Shown one piece after another: positions 1 to 7,110 of a stretch of DNA of 30,605 nt. Below the pieces are notes generated by a model, which was not told where the DNA came from, made no database searches, and worked only from the letters and a program-made list of their open reading frames with translations. The stretch spans positions 1 through 30,605 of the forward strand of contig CAAGBS010000052.1 of assembly GCA_900768125.1 (NCBI GenBank). Direction: 5' to 3'. How positions within the stretch are numbered: the first letter of the stretch is position 1; each line of letters begins with the position of its first letter. The translations under genes were made by a program, and so were the position numbers. This stretch comes from Oscillospiraceae bacterium (GTDB lineage: Bacteria > Bacillota > Clostridia > Oscillospirales > Ruminococcaceae).

Positions 1-171
1 CAACGAGCGAAATTTCTGATGTGACGGCGTCCATGCCGTCACTCGGTTATTTCGCTCTGCAACATCGTGTTGCACCTCCTCGTAAGGCATACAGCCTTAC
101 TTCGTCGGCTTTCCTAGAATCTGGCACACCCTGCCCATTTTTGCTTTTCACACCGGTTTTTAGAGGTTCCC
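1..171 (-). repeat. Hairpin-rich dispersed repeat (left copy, runs off the window)
   Basis: Read on the minus strand, this element starts near 171 with a 16-base core (complement of 153-168) and, 29 bases later, a CAGATTCTAGG block (complement of 113-123). It then folds into several hairpins: arms 82-88/94-100, 59-63/69-73, and a long one with outer arms 5-13/49-57 enclosing inner arms 21-28/35-42. The same core and the CAGATNCTAGG block, 31 bases apart, recur in opposite orientation at 30488-30545. That points to a dispersed repeat or structured RNA rather than a gene. A minus-strand open frame through it (47-301) is not convincing as a protein. The family is not recognised; it could be a MITE-like element or a non-coding RNA. 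Confidence 0.6.
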
Positions 172-193
172 ATAAGAAATTTGTGTGAAAATA

Positions 194-222
194 TTGACAA
201 TGTACTTTTGCAGTGATATAAT
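194..222 (+). promoter_or_regulatory. Consensus sigma-A promoter of ftsH
   Basis: A perfect TTGACA (194-199) and perfect TATAAT (217-222) are separated by 17 bases, the ideal housekeeping promoter. Transcription would begin near 229, leaving a leader of about 60 bases before the ftsH start at 288. It sits immediately outside the left-hand repeat. Confidence 0.9.
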
Positions 223-287
223 TTCTATAACGACATAGACCACATCTGTGCGTTAACTTTATATGCGTTATCAGAAAGGAAGATATC

Positions 288-2114
288 ATGCAGGAAGTCA
301 AATCCCCGAAAAAGCCGTTGTTTTACTATTATGGCATAGCGCTGCTGGTGATACTCATATTCAATATGGTCGTATCCCCGCTGATAATGGGCAGCAGCGT
401 GAAAGAAGTCGATTACGGCACGTTCATGAAGATGATAGACGAAAAGGACATCGGCAACGTTGAAATAGACGATTCCGAGATAGTCTTCACCGACAAGGCG
501 CAGACCCGGATATACAAAACCGGAGAAATGAACGACCCGACACTGACCCAGCGGCTGTACGATTCCGGCGCAACGTTCACCAAGAATATCCAGAAAACCA
601 TGTCCCCGCTGCTGAGCATTTTCCTGACCGTTATCCTGCCGATACTGATATTTGCGGCGCTCGGTCAGTATTTGAGCAAAAAACTGATGTCGCACATGGG
701 CGGATCTAATGCGATGTCATTCGGAATGGGGAAGAGCAGCGCAAAGGTATACATTCCCTCAACGGACGGCATTCACTTTGCCGACGTGGCGGGCGAAGAC
801 GAAGCAAAGGAAAACCTCGCCGAGATAGTGGACTACCTCCACAACCCGAAGAAATACACCGAAGTCGGCGCTTCGATGCCGAAAGGCGTGCTTCTCGTAG
901 GCCCTCCCGGAACAGGTAAGACCATGCTTGCAAAGGCTGTCGCGGGCGAGGCTAACGTGCCGTTCTTCTCGATGTCCGGCTCGGAATTTGTCGAGATGTT
1001 CGTGGGCATGGGCGCTTCAAAGGTGCGCGACCTGTTCAGGCAGGCTAAGGAAAAGGCGCCCTGCATAGTGTTCATCGACGAGATAGACGCGATAGGCAAG
1101 AAGCGTGACGGTCAGATAGGCGGCAACGATGAGCGCGAGCAGACCTTGAACCAGCTCCTGACCGAAATGGACGGCTTCGAGGGCAACAACGGCGTTATAA
1201 TCCTCGCGGCGACCAACCGTCCCGAATCCCTCGACCCGGCGCTGACCCGTCCCGGAAGATTCGACCGCCGCGTGCCTGTCGAACTCACGGACCTTGCGGG
1301 GCGCGAGGCTATACTGAAAGTCCACGCGAAGAAGATAAAGACCGCGGACAATGTTGATTTCCACACCATCGCTAGAATGGCTTCCGGCACGTCCGGCGCG
1401 GAGCTTGCGAATATCATCAACGAAGCGGCTCTGCGCGCGGTAAGGAGCGGCAGGACGGTAGTTGAGCAGTCCGACCTGGAGGAAAGCATTGAAGTGGTTA
1501 TCGCGGGCTATCAGAAGAAGAACGCGATAATGACCGACAGCGAGAAGAAAGTCGTGGCATACCACGAGATAGGCCACGCGCTTGTGGCGGCGCTTCAGAC
1601 TGAATCCGCGCCGGTGCAGAAAATAACGATAATCCCGAGGACTTCGGGAGCGCTCGGCTACACCATGCAGGTGGAGCAGAACGACAAGGTGCTCATGACG
1701 AAAAAGGAGCTTGAAAACAAGATAGCAACGCTGACCGGAGGACGCGCGGCTGAGGAAGTAGTCTTCGGCGAGATAACCACGGGCGCTTCGAATGACATCG
1801 AGCAGGCGACAAAGCTCGCGCGTGCAATGATAACGCGCTACGGCATGACCGATGAGTTCGACATGGTGGCAATGGAGACCGTGAATAATCAGTACCTCGG
1901 CGGCGACACCTCGCTGTGCTGTTCCGCCGACACGCAGAAAGAGATAGACCGCAAGGTAGTCGAGACCGTTCAGGCGCAGCACAAAAAGGCGCGCCGGCTT
2001 CTCACGGAAAACCGCGCAAAGCTGGACGAGCTTGCGAATCACCTCTACGAAAAGGAGACCATCACCGGCGCTGAATTTATGGATATTCTCAGTGGAAAGA
2101 AGGCGCAGGCATGA
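288..2114 (+). CDS. ftsH: ATP-dependent zinc metalloprotease FtsH
   Basis: This is the membrane-anchored AAA+ protease that extracts and degrades misassembled membrane proteins and some short-lived cytosolic proteins. The 608-residue product has the family layout. A transmembrane helix lies at about 12-33, followed by a short extracytoplasmic domain and a second helix at about 107-127. The AAA domain has Walker A GPPGTGKT at 205-212, Walker B FIDE with D264-E265, and the second region of homology around the RPGRFDR motif. The M41 protease domain has the zinc motif H426-E-I-G-H430 and a likely third zinc ligand, D503, in SNDIE. HEIGH differs from the usual HEAGH but still fits HEXXH. The start is set by an AAAGGA ribosome site 7-8 bases upstream. 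The stop overlaps the next start (ATGA at 2111-2114), so the two genes are probably translationally coupled. Confidence 0.97.
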   Translation: MQEVKSPKKPLFYYYGIALLVILIFNMVVSPLIMGSSVKEVDYGTFMKMIDEKDIGNVEIDDSEIVFTDKAQTRIYKTGEMNDPTLTQRLYDSGATFTKNIQKTMSPLLSIFLTVILPILIFAALGQYLSKKLMSHMGGSNAMSFGMGKSSAKVYIPSTDGIHFADVAGEDEAKENLAEIVDYLHNPKKYTEVGASMPKGVLLVGPPGTGKTMLAKAVAGEANVPFFSMSGSEFVEMFVGMGASKVRDLFRQAKEKAPCIVFIDEIDAIGKKRDGQIGGNDEREQTLNQLLTEMDGFEGNNGVIILAATNRPESLDPALTRPGRFDRRVPVELTDLAGREAILKVHAKKIKTADNVDFHTIARMASGTSGAELANIINEAALRAVRSGRTVVEQSDLEESIEVVIAGYQKKNAIMTDSEKKVVAYHEIGHALVAALQTESAPVQKITIIPRTSGALGYTMQVEQNDKVLMTKKELENKIATLTGGRAAEEVVFGEITTGASNDIEQATKLARAMITRYGMTDEFDMVAMETVNNQYLGGDTSLCCSADTQKEIDRKVVETVQAQHKKARRLLTENRAKLDELANHLYEKETITGAEFMDILSGKKAQA

Positions 2115-2659
2115 AAAAAACAGGATTCGGCTGGGGCGAGTTCGTGACCGGGGTTCTGCTTGTTCTGCTGGGGATATTCACGCTTGTCAGCCCTGAGAGC
2201 CTTTTCACCGGAATGGTGGTGATCTACGGTATCATCGCGGCGGTGATCGGCGTGTGCGATATCGTGCTTTACGTCCGGCTGGAGCGGTTCACGGGATTCG
2301 GTCCGATGATGTCGCTTATCTCTGGAATACTCAGTGTGATGTGCGGCGTAATGCTCATCGCCAACCCGAATGTTGGCAAGTGGGCGGTCATGGTAATGCT
2401 TCCGGTGTGGTTCATCGCGCACTGCATTTCGGGGCTTGCGCACACCGGCGCAGTCCGCATGATGACTAACGATGTGTGCTATTATTTTTCGCTGATACTG
2501 AATATCCTGGGGCTTGTCCTGGGGATATTCATGCTGTTCAGCCCGGCGCTTTCGTTCCTCACGGTGCGCGCTGTTGCGTATATCGCGGCGGTGTACCTCA
2601 TTGTTTTCGGGGTAGAGAGCATTGTGGCGGCGTTCGTGAAAAAGCGGTTCTACAGGTGA
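2111..2659 (+). CDS. DUF308/HdeD-like six-helix membrane protein
   Basis: The 182-residue product is almost entirely hydrophobic, with about six predicted membrane helices. It shows the repeated pattern G-x-L-L-V-L-L-G-I-F-T-L-x-x-P typical of the DUF308/HdeD family, where pairs of helices are duplicated three times and each hairpin carries a Pro (SPES, ANPN, SPAL). HdeD of enterobacteria is linked to acid resistance; members in Firmicutes have no established function. The gene overlaps the end of ftsH by four bases and shares its terminator, so the pair is one operon. A role in membrane quality control or as an FtsH partner is only an inference from this coupling. The C terminus is basic (KKRFYR), consistent with a cytoplasmic tail. 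Confidence 0.8.
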   Translation: MKKTGFGWGEFVTGVLLVLLGIFTLVSPESLFTGMVVIYGIIAAVIGVCDIVLYVRLERFTGFGPMMSLISGILSVMCGVMLIANPNVGKWAVMVMLPVWFIAHCISGLAHTGAVRMMTNDVCYYFSLILNILGLVLGIFMLFSPALSFLTVRAVAYIAAVYLIVFGVESIVAAFVKKRFYR

Positions 2660-2666
2660 GAATAAG

Positions 2667-2699
2667 AATCCGGCGGCTTCGGTCGCCGGATTTTTTATT
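2667..2699 (+). terminator. Intrinsic terminator of the ftsH operon
   Basis: A stem of about 11 base pairs (left arm from 2667, right arm to 2692, one G-T pair) closes on a TTCG tetraloop and is followed by a T-rich run to 2699. It starts 7 bases after the DUF308 stop codon. Confidence 0.93.
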
Positions 2700-2706
2700 T
2701 CAGTCT

Positions 2707-2806
2707 ATTCTATTGTGATAGAATGATGAAATCTCTCCGGAGCACTTGACAAATCTATTCTAATGCAGTAGAATGATATCGTGATCACATTCTATTGCAA
2801 TAGAAA
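2707..2806 (+). promoter_or_regulatory. blaI-blaR promoter with three palindromic BlaI operators
   Basis: Three 18-base dyads of the form ATTCTAnTGnnnTAGAAT lie at 2707-2724, 2757-2774 and 2789-2806. A promoter, TTGACA (2746-2751), 17 bases, then TAGAAT (2769-2774), places its -10 box inside the right half of the middle operator. The third dyad covers the early transcript just ahead of the ribosome site. The arrangement fits autorepression by the adjacent BlaI family repressor, with derepression when the neighbouring metalloprotease cleaves it. The dyad sequence differs from the staphylococcal TACA/TGTA operator, so it probably matches this particular repressor. Confidence 0.85.
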
Positions 2807-2819
2807 GGAACCCCAAACC

Positions 2820-3179
2820 ATGGAAATCAAACTGTTTGACTCTGAACTGAAAGTTATGGACATACTCTGGAAGGAGGGCGATACCTCCGCAAAGGACATA
2901 GCGGAGAAGCTGAACAAGCAGGTCGGCTGGAGCAAGACCACCACCTATACAGTCATCAGGAAATGCATAGACAAGGGCGCGGCGGGCAGGTCGGAGCCGG
3001 GCTTCATCTGCCGCGCGCTGATCTCCCGCAGGGAAGTGCAGGAAGCGGAAACGAACGAACTTATCGACAAGATGTACGACGGCTCGTCCGATAAGCTGAT
3101 AGCGGCTCTGCTAGGCTCGAAGCGGCTCACCGCCGATGAGATACGGAGCCTGAAAAAGCTGGTGGAGGAACTGAAATGA
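2820..3179 (+). CDS. blaI: BlaI/MecI/CopY family winged-helix repressor
   Basis: The 119-residue product matches the BlaI/MecI family, dimeric repressors that release DNA when cut by a BlaR1-type protease. The N-terminal winged helix covers residues 1-75, with the signature L-K-V-M-D-I-L-W near the start and W-S-K-T-T-T-Y-T-V-I-R-K in the recognition helix region. The C-terminal part, about 80-119, is the helical dimerisation segment and contains the usual acidic/Leu pattern ending in KKLVEELK. I chose ATG 2820 over the in-frame GTG at 2781, because homology starts at MEIKLFDSELK and an AAAGGAA ribosome site lies 9 bases before it. Its stop overlaps the next start (ATGA, 3176-3179). The three upstream operators indicate autoregulation. 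No beta-lactamase gene is present, so its regulon may be something else. Confidence 0.93.
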   Translation: MEIKLFDSELKVMDILWKEGDTSAKDIAEKLNKQVGWSKTTTYTVIRKCIDKGAAGRSEPGFICRALISRREVQEAETNELIDKMYDGSSDKLIAALLGSKRLTADEIRSLKKLVEELK

Positions 3180-4813
3180 CTACTCTGCTGAGCATGACTA
3201 TATCGGCGTCGGTCATTATCGCGGTCATCATTGTGATAAGGCGGCTGTTCATTCACAAACTGCCGAAGCGGCTTTTTGTGATGCTATGGACAGCCGCGGC
3301 GCTGAGAATGCTTGTCCCGCTTTCGGTTCCCGTTAATATTCCACATGAAAACACACAGCCTGAAAACGCGGTCGTCCGCGATTTTTCGCCGCAGGAAGCC
3401 GTAACTGCTTCCGGAACGAGCGGCGCGCCCGACTGCGAACTGATTTTCGGAATCGTCTGGGCGGGGGGAGTTGTCCTCTCGCTGGGCATTATCGGCGCGT
3501 TCCATCTCCGCAGCCGGCGGGAGCTTTCCACGGCTCTGCCGCTTAAAAACGCGGAGATAAACTCACGGATAGCCGCGGAAAAATTCCGCCGGAAGATAAC
3601 CGTAAAAATCAGCGACCGGGTGACTTCGCCGCTGACCTACGGCGTGATAAATCCGGTGATAATACTCCCGAAAAATCTGCCCGCAGACAGCGGGGAAATG
3701 CGATTCGCGCTGGCTCACGAACTGGTGCATATCCGCAGGTTTGACGTACTGCTGAAGCTGATACTGACCGCCGCCGCGTGCGCGCACTGGTTCAATCCGC
3801 TGGCGTGGGCGATGCTGTCGCTTGCGGGGCGGGACATCGAGCTTTCCTGTGATGAAGCGGTGCTGAAAAAGCTCGGCTGCAAGCGGGAGGACTACGCGAT
3901 GGCGCTAATCAGGCTGGAAGAAAGGCGGAGCATTCCCACCGGAGCCGCATTCGGCGGGAATGCCGTCCGAGAAAGGATAGAAGCTATCATGAAATTCAAG
4001 AAAACCACGCTCGCAGGAATCATAGTTTCCGCGTGCCTTATCGCGGGGACTTCCACCGCGTTCGCGGCGGTAAATTCCGAAAATCCCGCACCGGAAGCAG
4101 TCGCCGATGAGGCGGGAAATTCCTACGTTACGGATACCGACAGCGCTGACGATGTTGACGTTGAGTGGTGGACATACGATGAATACAAGTCATGGCTGGA
4201 ACAGGAAAAGCAGGACATCGCCGAGCTTGTAAAGCAGGGCGCGTCCGGCTGGACGCATGACCGCGGGGATTTCACCTGGACGCAGGAGGTCGCGGACGAG
4301 ACCATCGCGCTCTACGAACAGAATCTTGAGGACATCAGGAACGGCGCGCGCATATCCAAGTCAGTCAACGGAAGCGACGATACGATGATATATCAATCTG
4401 CCGATAGGTCGAATATCCTGATGGAGGACATCGGCGGGCAGTCCGGCACGGACGAGGTGTATCAGTTCATCATCGAAGACGACGGCACGGTGCTTTACTC
4501 TGACGAGCAGTACCATACGACAAAGGACGTCAACGAATCAGAGATATCAGACGAGGAGTTCTTCAGCAGGTACGAGCAGTACGGGCTGACCTACGAGGAC
4601 GGAAAGCTGTATTACAACGGCGAGTCTGTGCAGTACTTTGAAGATGTCGTTGACACGCATTCCACCGAGGACGGAGGCACAACGGAGTTCAGAGCCTACC
4701 TTGATTCCGACGGCGCGTTAGTGCTTAACGTCGAGCGCGCGGGAGCCACGGACGACAGCGTGGGTGAGATCACCCGCGTGAGAGTTGCTTCAGATGAAGC
4801 AGCGGCGAACTGA
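3176..4813 (+). CDS. BlaR1-like M56 membrane metalloprotease sensor
   Basis: BlaR1/MecR1-type proteins sense an external signal and cleave the partner BlaI repressor through a membrane-embedded zinc protease. The 545-residue product shows N-terminal membrane helices at about 5-25, 33-53 and 89-111, then the M56 domain with H181-E-L-V-H185 and the downstream glutamate E222 within ELSCDE. A further helix lies near 277-297. After it comes an acidic tail of about 245 residues rich in Asp, Glu and Tyr. This tail has no SxxK or KTG motif that I can see, so it does not look like the penicillin-binding sensor domain of true BlaR1; the ligand is unknown. Overlap with blaI makes co-expression nearly certain. 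The tail resembles that of many clostridial M56 proteins with unassigned sensors. Confidence 0.88.
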   Translation: MTTLLSMTISASVIIAVIIVIRRLFIHKLPKRLFVMLWTAAALRMLVPLSVPVNIPHENTQPENAVVRDFSPQEAVTASGTSGAPDCELIFGIVWAGGVVLSLGIIGAFHLRSRRELSTALPLKNAEINSRIAAEKFRRKITVKISDRVTSPLTYGVINPVIILPKNLPADSGEMRFALAHELVHIRRFDVLLKLILTAAACAHWFNPLAWAMLSLAGRDIELSCDEAVLKKLGCKREDYAMALIRLEERRSIPTGAAFGGNAVRERIEAIMKFKKTTLAGIIVSACLIAGTSTAFAAVNSENPAPEAVADEAGNSYVTDTDSADDVDVEWWTYDEYKSWLEQEKQDIAELVKQGASGWTHDRGDFTWTQEVADETIALYEQNLEDIRNGARISKSVNGSDDTMIYQSADRSNILMEDIGGQSGTDEVYQFIIEDDGTVLYSDEQYHTTKDVNESEISDEEFFSRYEQYGLTYEDGKLYYNGESVQYFEDVVDTHSTEDGGTTEFRAYLDSDGALVLNVERAGATDDSVGEITRVRVASDEAAAN

Positions 4814-4821
4814 TCTATTTA

Positions 4822-4852
4822 AGCCCACAGTCTGACGGCTGTGGGCTGTTTT
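4822..4852 (+). terminator. Intrinsic terminator after the BlaR1-like gene
   Basis: A perfect 9-base-pair stem AGCCCACAG/CTGTGGGCT (4822-4830 and 4839-4847) is followed by GTTTTA. It begins 9 bases after the stop codon. Confidence 0.88.
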
Positions 4853-4869
4853 ACTTGAAATTGCCTATG

Positions 4870-4914
4870 AAAAAATTGCCCCCTTAGTACCGCTGTCGGC
4901 ACCAAGGGGGCAAT
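4870..4914 (-). terminator. Intrinsic terminator of the LytTR regulator gene
   Basis: An 11-base-pair perfect stem (4875-4885 with 4904-4914) carries a 5-C/5-G core. Read on the minus strand it is followed by six T (complement of 4870-4875). It sits right behind the minus-strand regulator gene and faces the plus-strand terminator at 4822-4852, so the two convergent units are insulated from each other. Confidence 0.9.
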
Positions 4915-4916
4915 AT

Positions 4917-5657
4917 TCATATGAACTGCGGCTCCGCGCTGTTGATATCGGAAGCCGTGAATATCTCGATCTGTTCTATAAAGTCCTTGCGGTAGTTCCT
5001 GCTTGCGTAGATGCTGTCTCCGCTCGCCAGGGTTATCATGTTCTGCTGAACCGCAGTGACTTTTGAAGCGTTGACAAGAATGCTTTTTGAAGCGTGAATG
5101 AAAAAGGAACCTGGCAGCGTTTCCTCAAAGAACTGTATCGGTTTTCGGCACGGTATCACTTCGGTGTCGGTGTGGATATATGATATGCGGTTGTTGTGCT
5201 CTATGTACTTTATCTCGGAATACCTGATCGTGAAAAGCTCGCGGCTGCTGTTCTTTATAAGAAGCGTTGCGCAGCCCCGGTTCTTCAGCGACTGTGACAG
5301 CATATTGATTATCTGCTGCATGAAAACCCGGCTGATCGGCTTAACCAGAAACGCGAACGGTCTCATCACATCGGCGTGCGAAAAGATGAGCTGGGCATAT
5401 TTGTCGCATTTGTCGGTCGTGAAGATGATCTCAGTGCCGGGCTTCCGGTGAACCAGCCTGAAAGCAACGTCTATCCCGCTTTCACCATCTATTTCCGCAT
5501 TGATTATCACTGCGTCAAATGGGATAATTTCAAAGCTTGAAGCCAGCTTCTCGTATGAAGTGTAGCATACGAGCGATATGGAGGGATCCAGCTTGAAAAG
5601 TTCCGTTCTGAATGCATTCAGGAATCTGGGGCTGTCATCGCATATTGCCAGTTTCAT
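4917..5657 (-). CDS. LytTR-type response regulator with a degenerate receiver
   Basis: The 246-residue product belongs to the AgrA/LytR-type DNA-binding regulators. Residues 1-120 form a receiver domain with the acidic pair D7-D8 and the conserved K106 in FLVKP. The expected phospho-accepting Asp is Asn53, within IINAEIDGESG, so ordinary phosphorylation should not work. Residues about 127-235 are a LytTR DNA-binding domain, with the patterns S-E-I-K-Y-I-E-H, F-F-I-H-A-S-K-S-I-L-V-N and Y-A-S-R-N-Y-R. I chose the start at 5657 because AGGAGG lies 5 bases upstream and the receiver begins there; the open frame runs further upstream without homology. No histidine kinase is adjacent. It is transcribed divergently from the secretion/pilus operon, so it is the obvious candidate regulator, though that is inference. 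Confidence 0.92.
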   Translation of the reverse strand: MKLAICDDSPRFLNAFRTELFKLDPSISLVCYTSYEKLASSFEIIPFDAVIINAEIDGESGIDVAFRLVHRKPGTEIIFTTDKCDKYAQLIFSHADVMRPFAFLVKPISRVFMQQIINMLSQSLKNRGCATLLIKNSSRELFTIRYSEIKYIEHNNRISYIHTDTEVIPCRKPIQFFEETLPGSFFIHASKSILVNASKVTAVQQNMITLASGDSIYASRNYRKDFIEQIEIFTASDINSAEPQFI

Positions 5658-5747
5658 TATGTCCTCCTGATCGTGCATGACTGTGGGTGAGCCATGCAGG
5701 ATTAACAGCACATCTTGTTTTTTGTATATGTGCATTTTCTGTATATC

Positions 5748-5756
5748 ATTATAACA
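5748..5756 (-). promoter_or_regulatory. Extended -10 promoter of the LytTR regulator gene
   Basis: On the minus strand the sequence reads TGTTATAAT (complement of 5748-5756), a perfect -10 box with an extended TG. No good -35 box is seen at 17 bases. The leader to the start codon would be about 85 bases. Confidence 0.65.
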
Positions 5757-5986
5757 TATTTCCTTTTGACTTAGAGTGAATGGTGCTAAATCAGTAGATA
5801 AAATTGTAAAATTGACACTCAGCGTCAAATAATGCACCAGATCGACAGATATGATACAGTTATCCCACTTGTATGCCGGCTGTTATATTATGCACCCGAA
5901 TTAACGTTGATTTTGGTGCTGTTTTGCGCCAAGAGCGGCATTGACTGCAATTTCTTCGCGCATTAAAACCAAATATACCAATTGAC
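5757..5986. other. Divergent intergenic region with repeated ATNATGCACCNGA motif
   Basis: This AT-rich stretch between the regulator and the secretion operon contains no convincing gene. A 13-base motif occurs twice in direct orientation, at 5829-5841 and 5888-5900, differing at two positions. The inverted core GGTGC also occurs near 5783 and 5915. A sequence AACGTTGAT (5903-5911) resembles a LytTR half-site. These are candidate binding sites for the divergent regulator; binding itself cannot be judged from sequence. Confidence 0.35.
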
Positions 5987-6015
5987 TTGAATGTCTTTTT
6001 GGTCTGTGGTATGAT
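5987..6015 (+). promoter_or_regulatory. Extended -10 promoter of the T7SS-Tad operon
   Basis: TTGAAT (5987-5992) is followed by 17 bases and then TATGAT (6010-6015), with an extended TGG directly before the -10 box. Transcription would start around 6022, giving a leader of about 38 bases to the first WXG100-like gene. No other comparably good promoter was noticed between the genes to 25388. Confidence 0.75.
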
Positions 6016-6059
6016 TAGGACAGAAAAAACAAAGAGATCATCTGCAGAGGGAAACGGTT

Positions 6060-6374
6060 ATGCCAAATATAAAAGTTGATTCAGGGGAAATTAGGCGTCT
6101 TGCCGATAAACTCGAAAGGCTTGCGGAAGAATATCAGCATTTATATGAATACGACCTTTATGGCACTGTCGTTGACAGCATACGCCGTGCGTACAAGGGC
6201 ATAGACGCAGACGCGATGATACACGGGCTGGAGGGATTCAGAAACGATTTCGCCAGACTAAAAGCGGTCATCGACCAGTATGTGGCTCATCTCAGGTATG
6301 CGGCAAGGGTATACGACGATATGCAGACCGAAATAGAAACCAGGGCAAAGGAACTTAAGCAGGACGTTAAATGA
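6060..6374 (+). CDS. WXG100/Esx-like protein (WXG replaced by YKG)
   Basis: The 104-residue product is a small acidic, all-helical protein with the helix-turn-helix layout of WXG100 (EsxA/ESAT-6) proteins, which are secreted as dimers by type VII systems. At the turn, residues 45-47 are Y-K-G instead of W-x-G, in the context RRAYKGIDAD. It is clearly a paralogue of the next gene: both share S-x-E/S-x-x-R-x-L-A, Y-Q-x-(I/L)-Y and L-E-G-F-x-N-D-F at the same positions. There is no signal peptide, as expected. I see no clear C-terminal YxxxD/E export signal. It is the first gene after the operon promoter, with a weak ribosome site (GAGGG). It may form a heterodimer with its neighbour. Confidence 0.85.
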   Translation: MPNIKVDSGEIRRLADKLERLAEEYQHLYEYDLYGTVVDSIRRAYKGIDADAMIHGLEGFRNDFARLKAVIDQYVAHLRYAARVYDDMQTEIETRAKELKQDVK

Positions 6375-6435
6375 TAAAGTATCCAATGCGGCGCCTGCCG
6401 CTGAAATAAATAAAATATTACGGAGGTAATGAATC

Positions 6436-6756
6436 ATGGCAGATGTAAGAGTATCCAGCGAATCCATGCGATCTCTCGCTAGAAAAATCGAAGGTCTGGC
6501 AAGCGACTATCAGAATATTTACACCAGCGAACTGTATGGTACGGTTGCTGAAAATGTAAAGAAGGCATGGTTCGGTGCGGATTCTCAGGCGCTTTTAACT
6601 CGTCTTGAGGGCTTTCACAACGATTTCGACAATATGTATCAGGTGCTTAATCAGTATGCTGCGCATTTAATAAATGCTGCCAAAGCCTATGACGCACAGC
6701 AGGAAGAACTGACCAGACGAGCAAATCAGCTGAAGCAGGACGCTTCAAATTCTTGA
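6436..6756 (+). CDS. WXG100 family protein with intact W-F-G motif
   Basis: The 106-residue product has the complete WXG100 signature, W45-F46-G47 in KKAWFGADS, between two predicted amphipathic helices. WXG100 proteins are small helical hairpins that form dimers and are exported by, and often required for, EssC-driven secretion. A strong ribosome site (GGAGGTAAT) precedes ATG 6436, suggesting high expression compared with the first paralogue. The region between the two genes (6375-6435) contains only a short 5-bp GCGGC/GCCGC hairpin. Its likely partner is the YKG paralogue upstream or the third Esx-like protein downstream. Confidence 0.92.
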   Translation: MADVRVSSESMRSLARKIEGLASDYQNIYTSELYGTVAENVKKAWFGADSQALLTRLEGFHNDFDNMYQVLNQYAAHLINAAKAYDAQQEELTRRANQLKQDASNS

Positions 6757-6774
6757 TATCGGAGGTAAATCAAA

Positions 6775-7098
6775 ATGGCTAATGTTAATTTAAGCATAGA
6801 TTATAATGCGGTAAGAGAATGTGCAAGCAGTATGCAGAGCGTAAACAGCAAGCTCACCAACAAGCTTGAGGAAATACAGAACGCCATGAAGGCTGTAAAC
6901 ACCGAAGACGTTTATTTCTCAACTGACGCGGAAGCCTGCAGGGAGAAATTCGAAAATATGGCAGCCAAGCGCATTCCTGAGTTCAACTCGGTAATTGACG
7001 AATACGTTAAATTCCTCAATGATGCGGTAGATGATTATATTAAGACAAGCTCAACCGTCAAGAGCAATCTGGAAAGCACCGTAACACCCTTTGTTTGA
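6775..7098 (+). CDS. Third Esx-like helical-hairpin protein
   Basis: The 107-residue product is again acidic and all-helical with a central break. It aligns with WXG100-superfamily members that lack the exact motif: where W-x-G is expected it has V46-Y-F-S-T in EDVYFSTDAEACREKFENM, the pattern commonly following the turn in these proteins. It is more divergent from the first two than they are from each other. The ribosome site GGAGGTAAA is strong. A G+C-rich hairpin directly downstream suggests that the three-gene leader of the transcript is made in excess over the rest of the operon. It could be the secreted partner or a structural substrate of the EssC machine. Assignment to the WXG100 superfamily rests on context and helical pattern. 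Confidence 0.75.
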   Translation: MANVNLSIDYNAVRECASSMQSVNSKLTNKLEEIQNAMKAVNTEDVYFSTDAEACREKFENMAAKRIPEFNSVIDEYVKFLNDAVDDYIKTSSTVKSNLESTVTPFV

Positions 7099-7110
7099 TT
7101 TCTATTCGGT

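Noticed and set aside
47..301. Minus-strand open frame through the left repeat and ftsH promoter
   Set aside because: Its sequence is the translation of a hairpin-rich repeat, it lacks a ribosome site, and its start overlaps the ftsH start region on the other strand.
1017..2042. Long minus-strand open frame inside ftsH
   Set aside because: Antisense to a clearly coding gene with intact motifs; low-complexity shadow translation with no ribosome site or family.
2820..4813. Beta-lactam resistance operon
   Set aside because: The regulators are of the BlaI/BlaR1 type, but no beta-lactamase or PBP2a gene is present and the sensor tail lacks penicillin-binding motifs.
5982..6004. TTGACT as the -35 box of the operon promoter
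   Set aside because: The spacing to TATGAT at 6010 would be 22 bases; TTGAAT at 5987 gives the correct 17.
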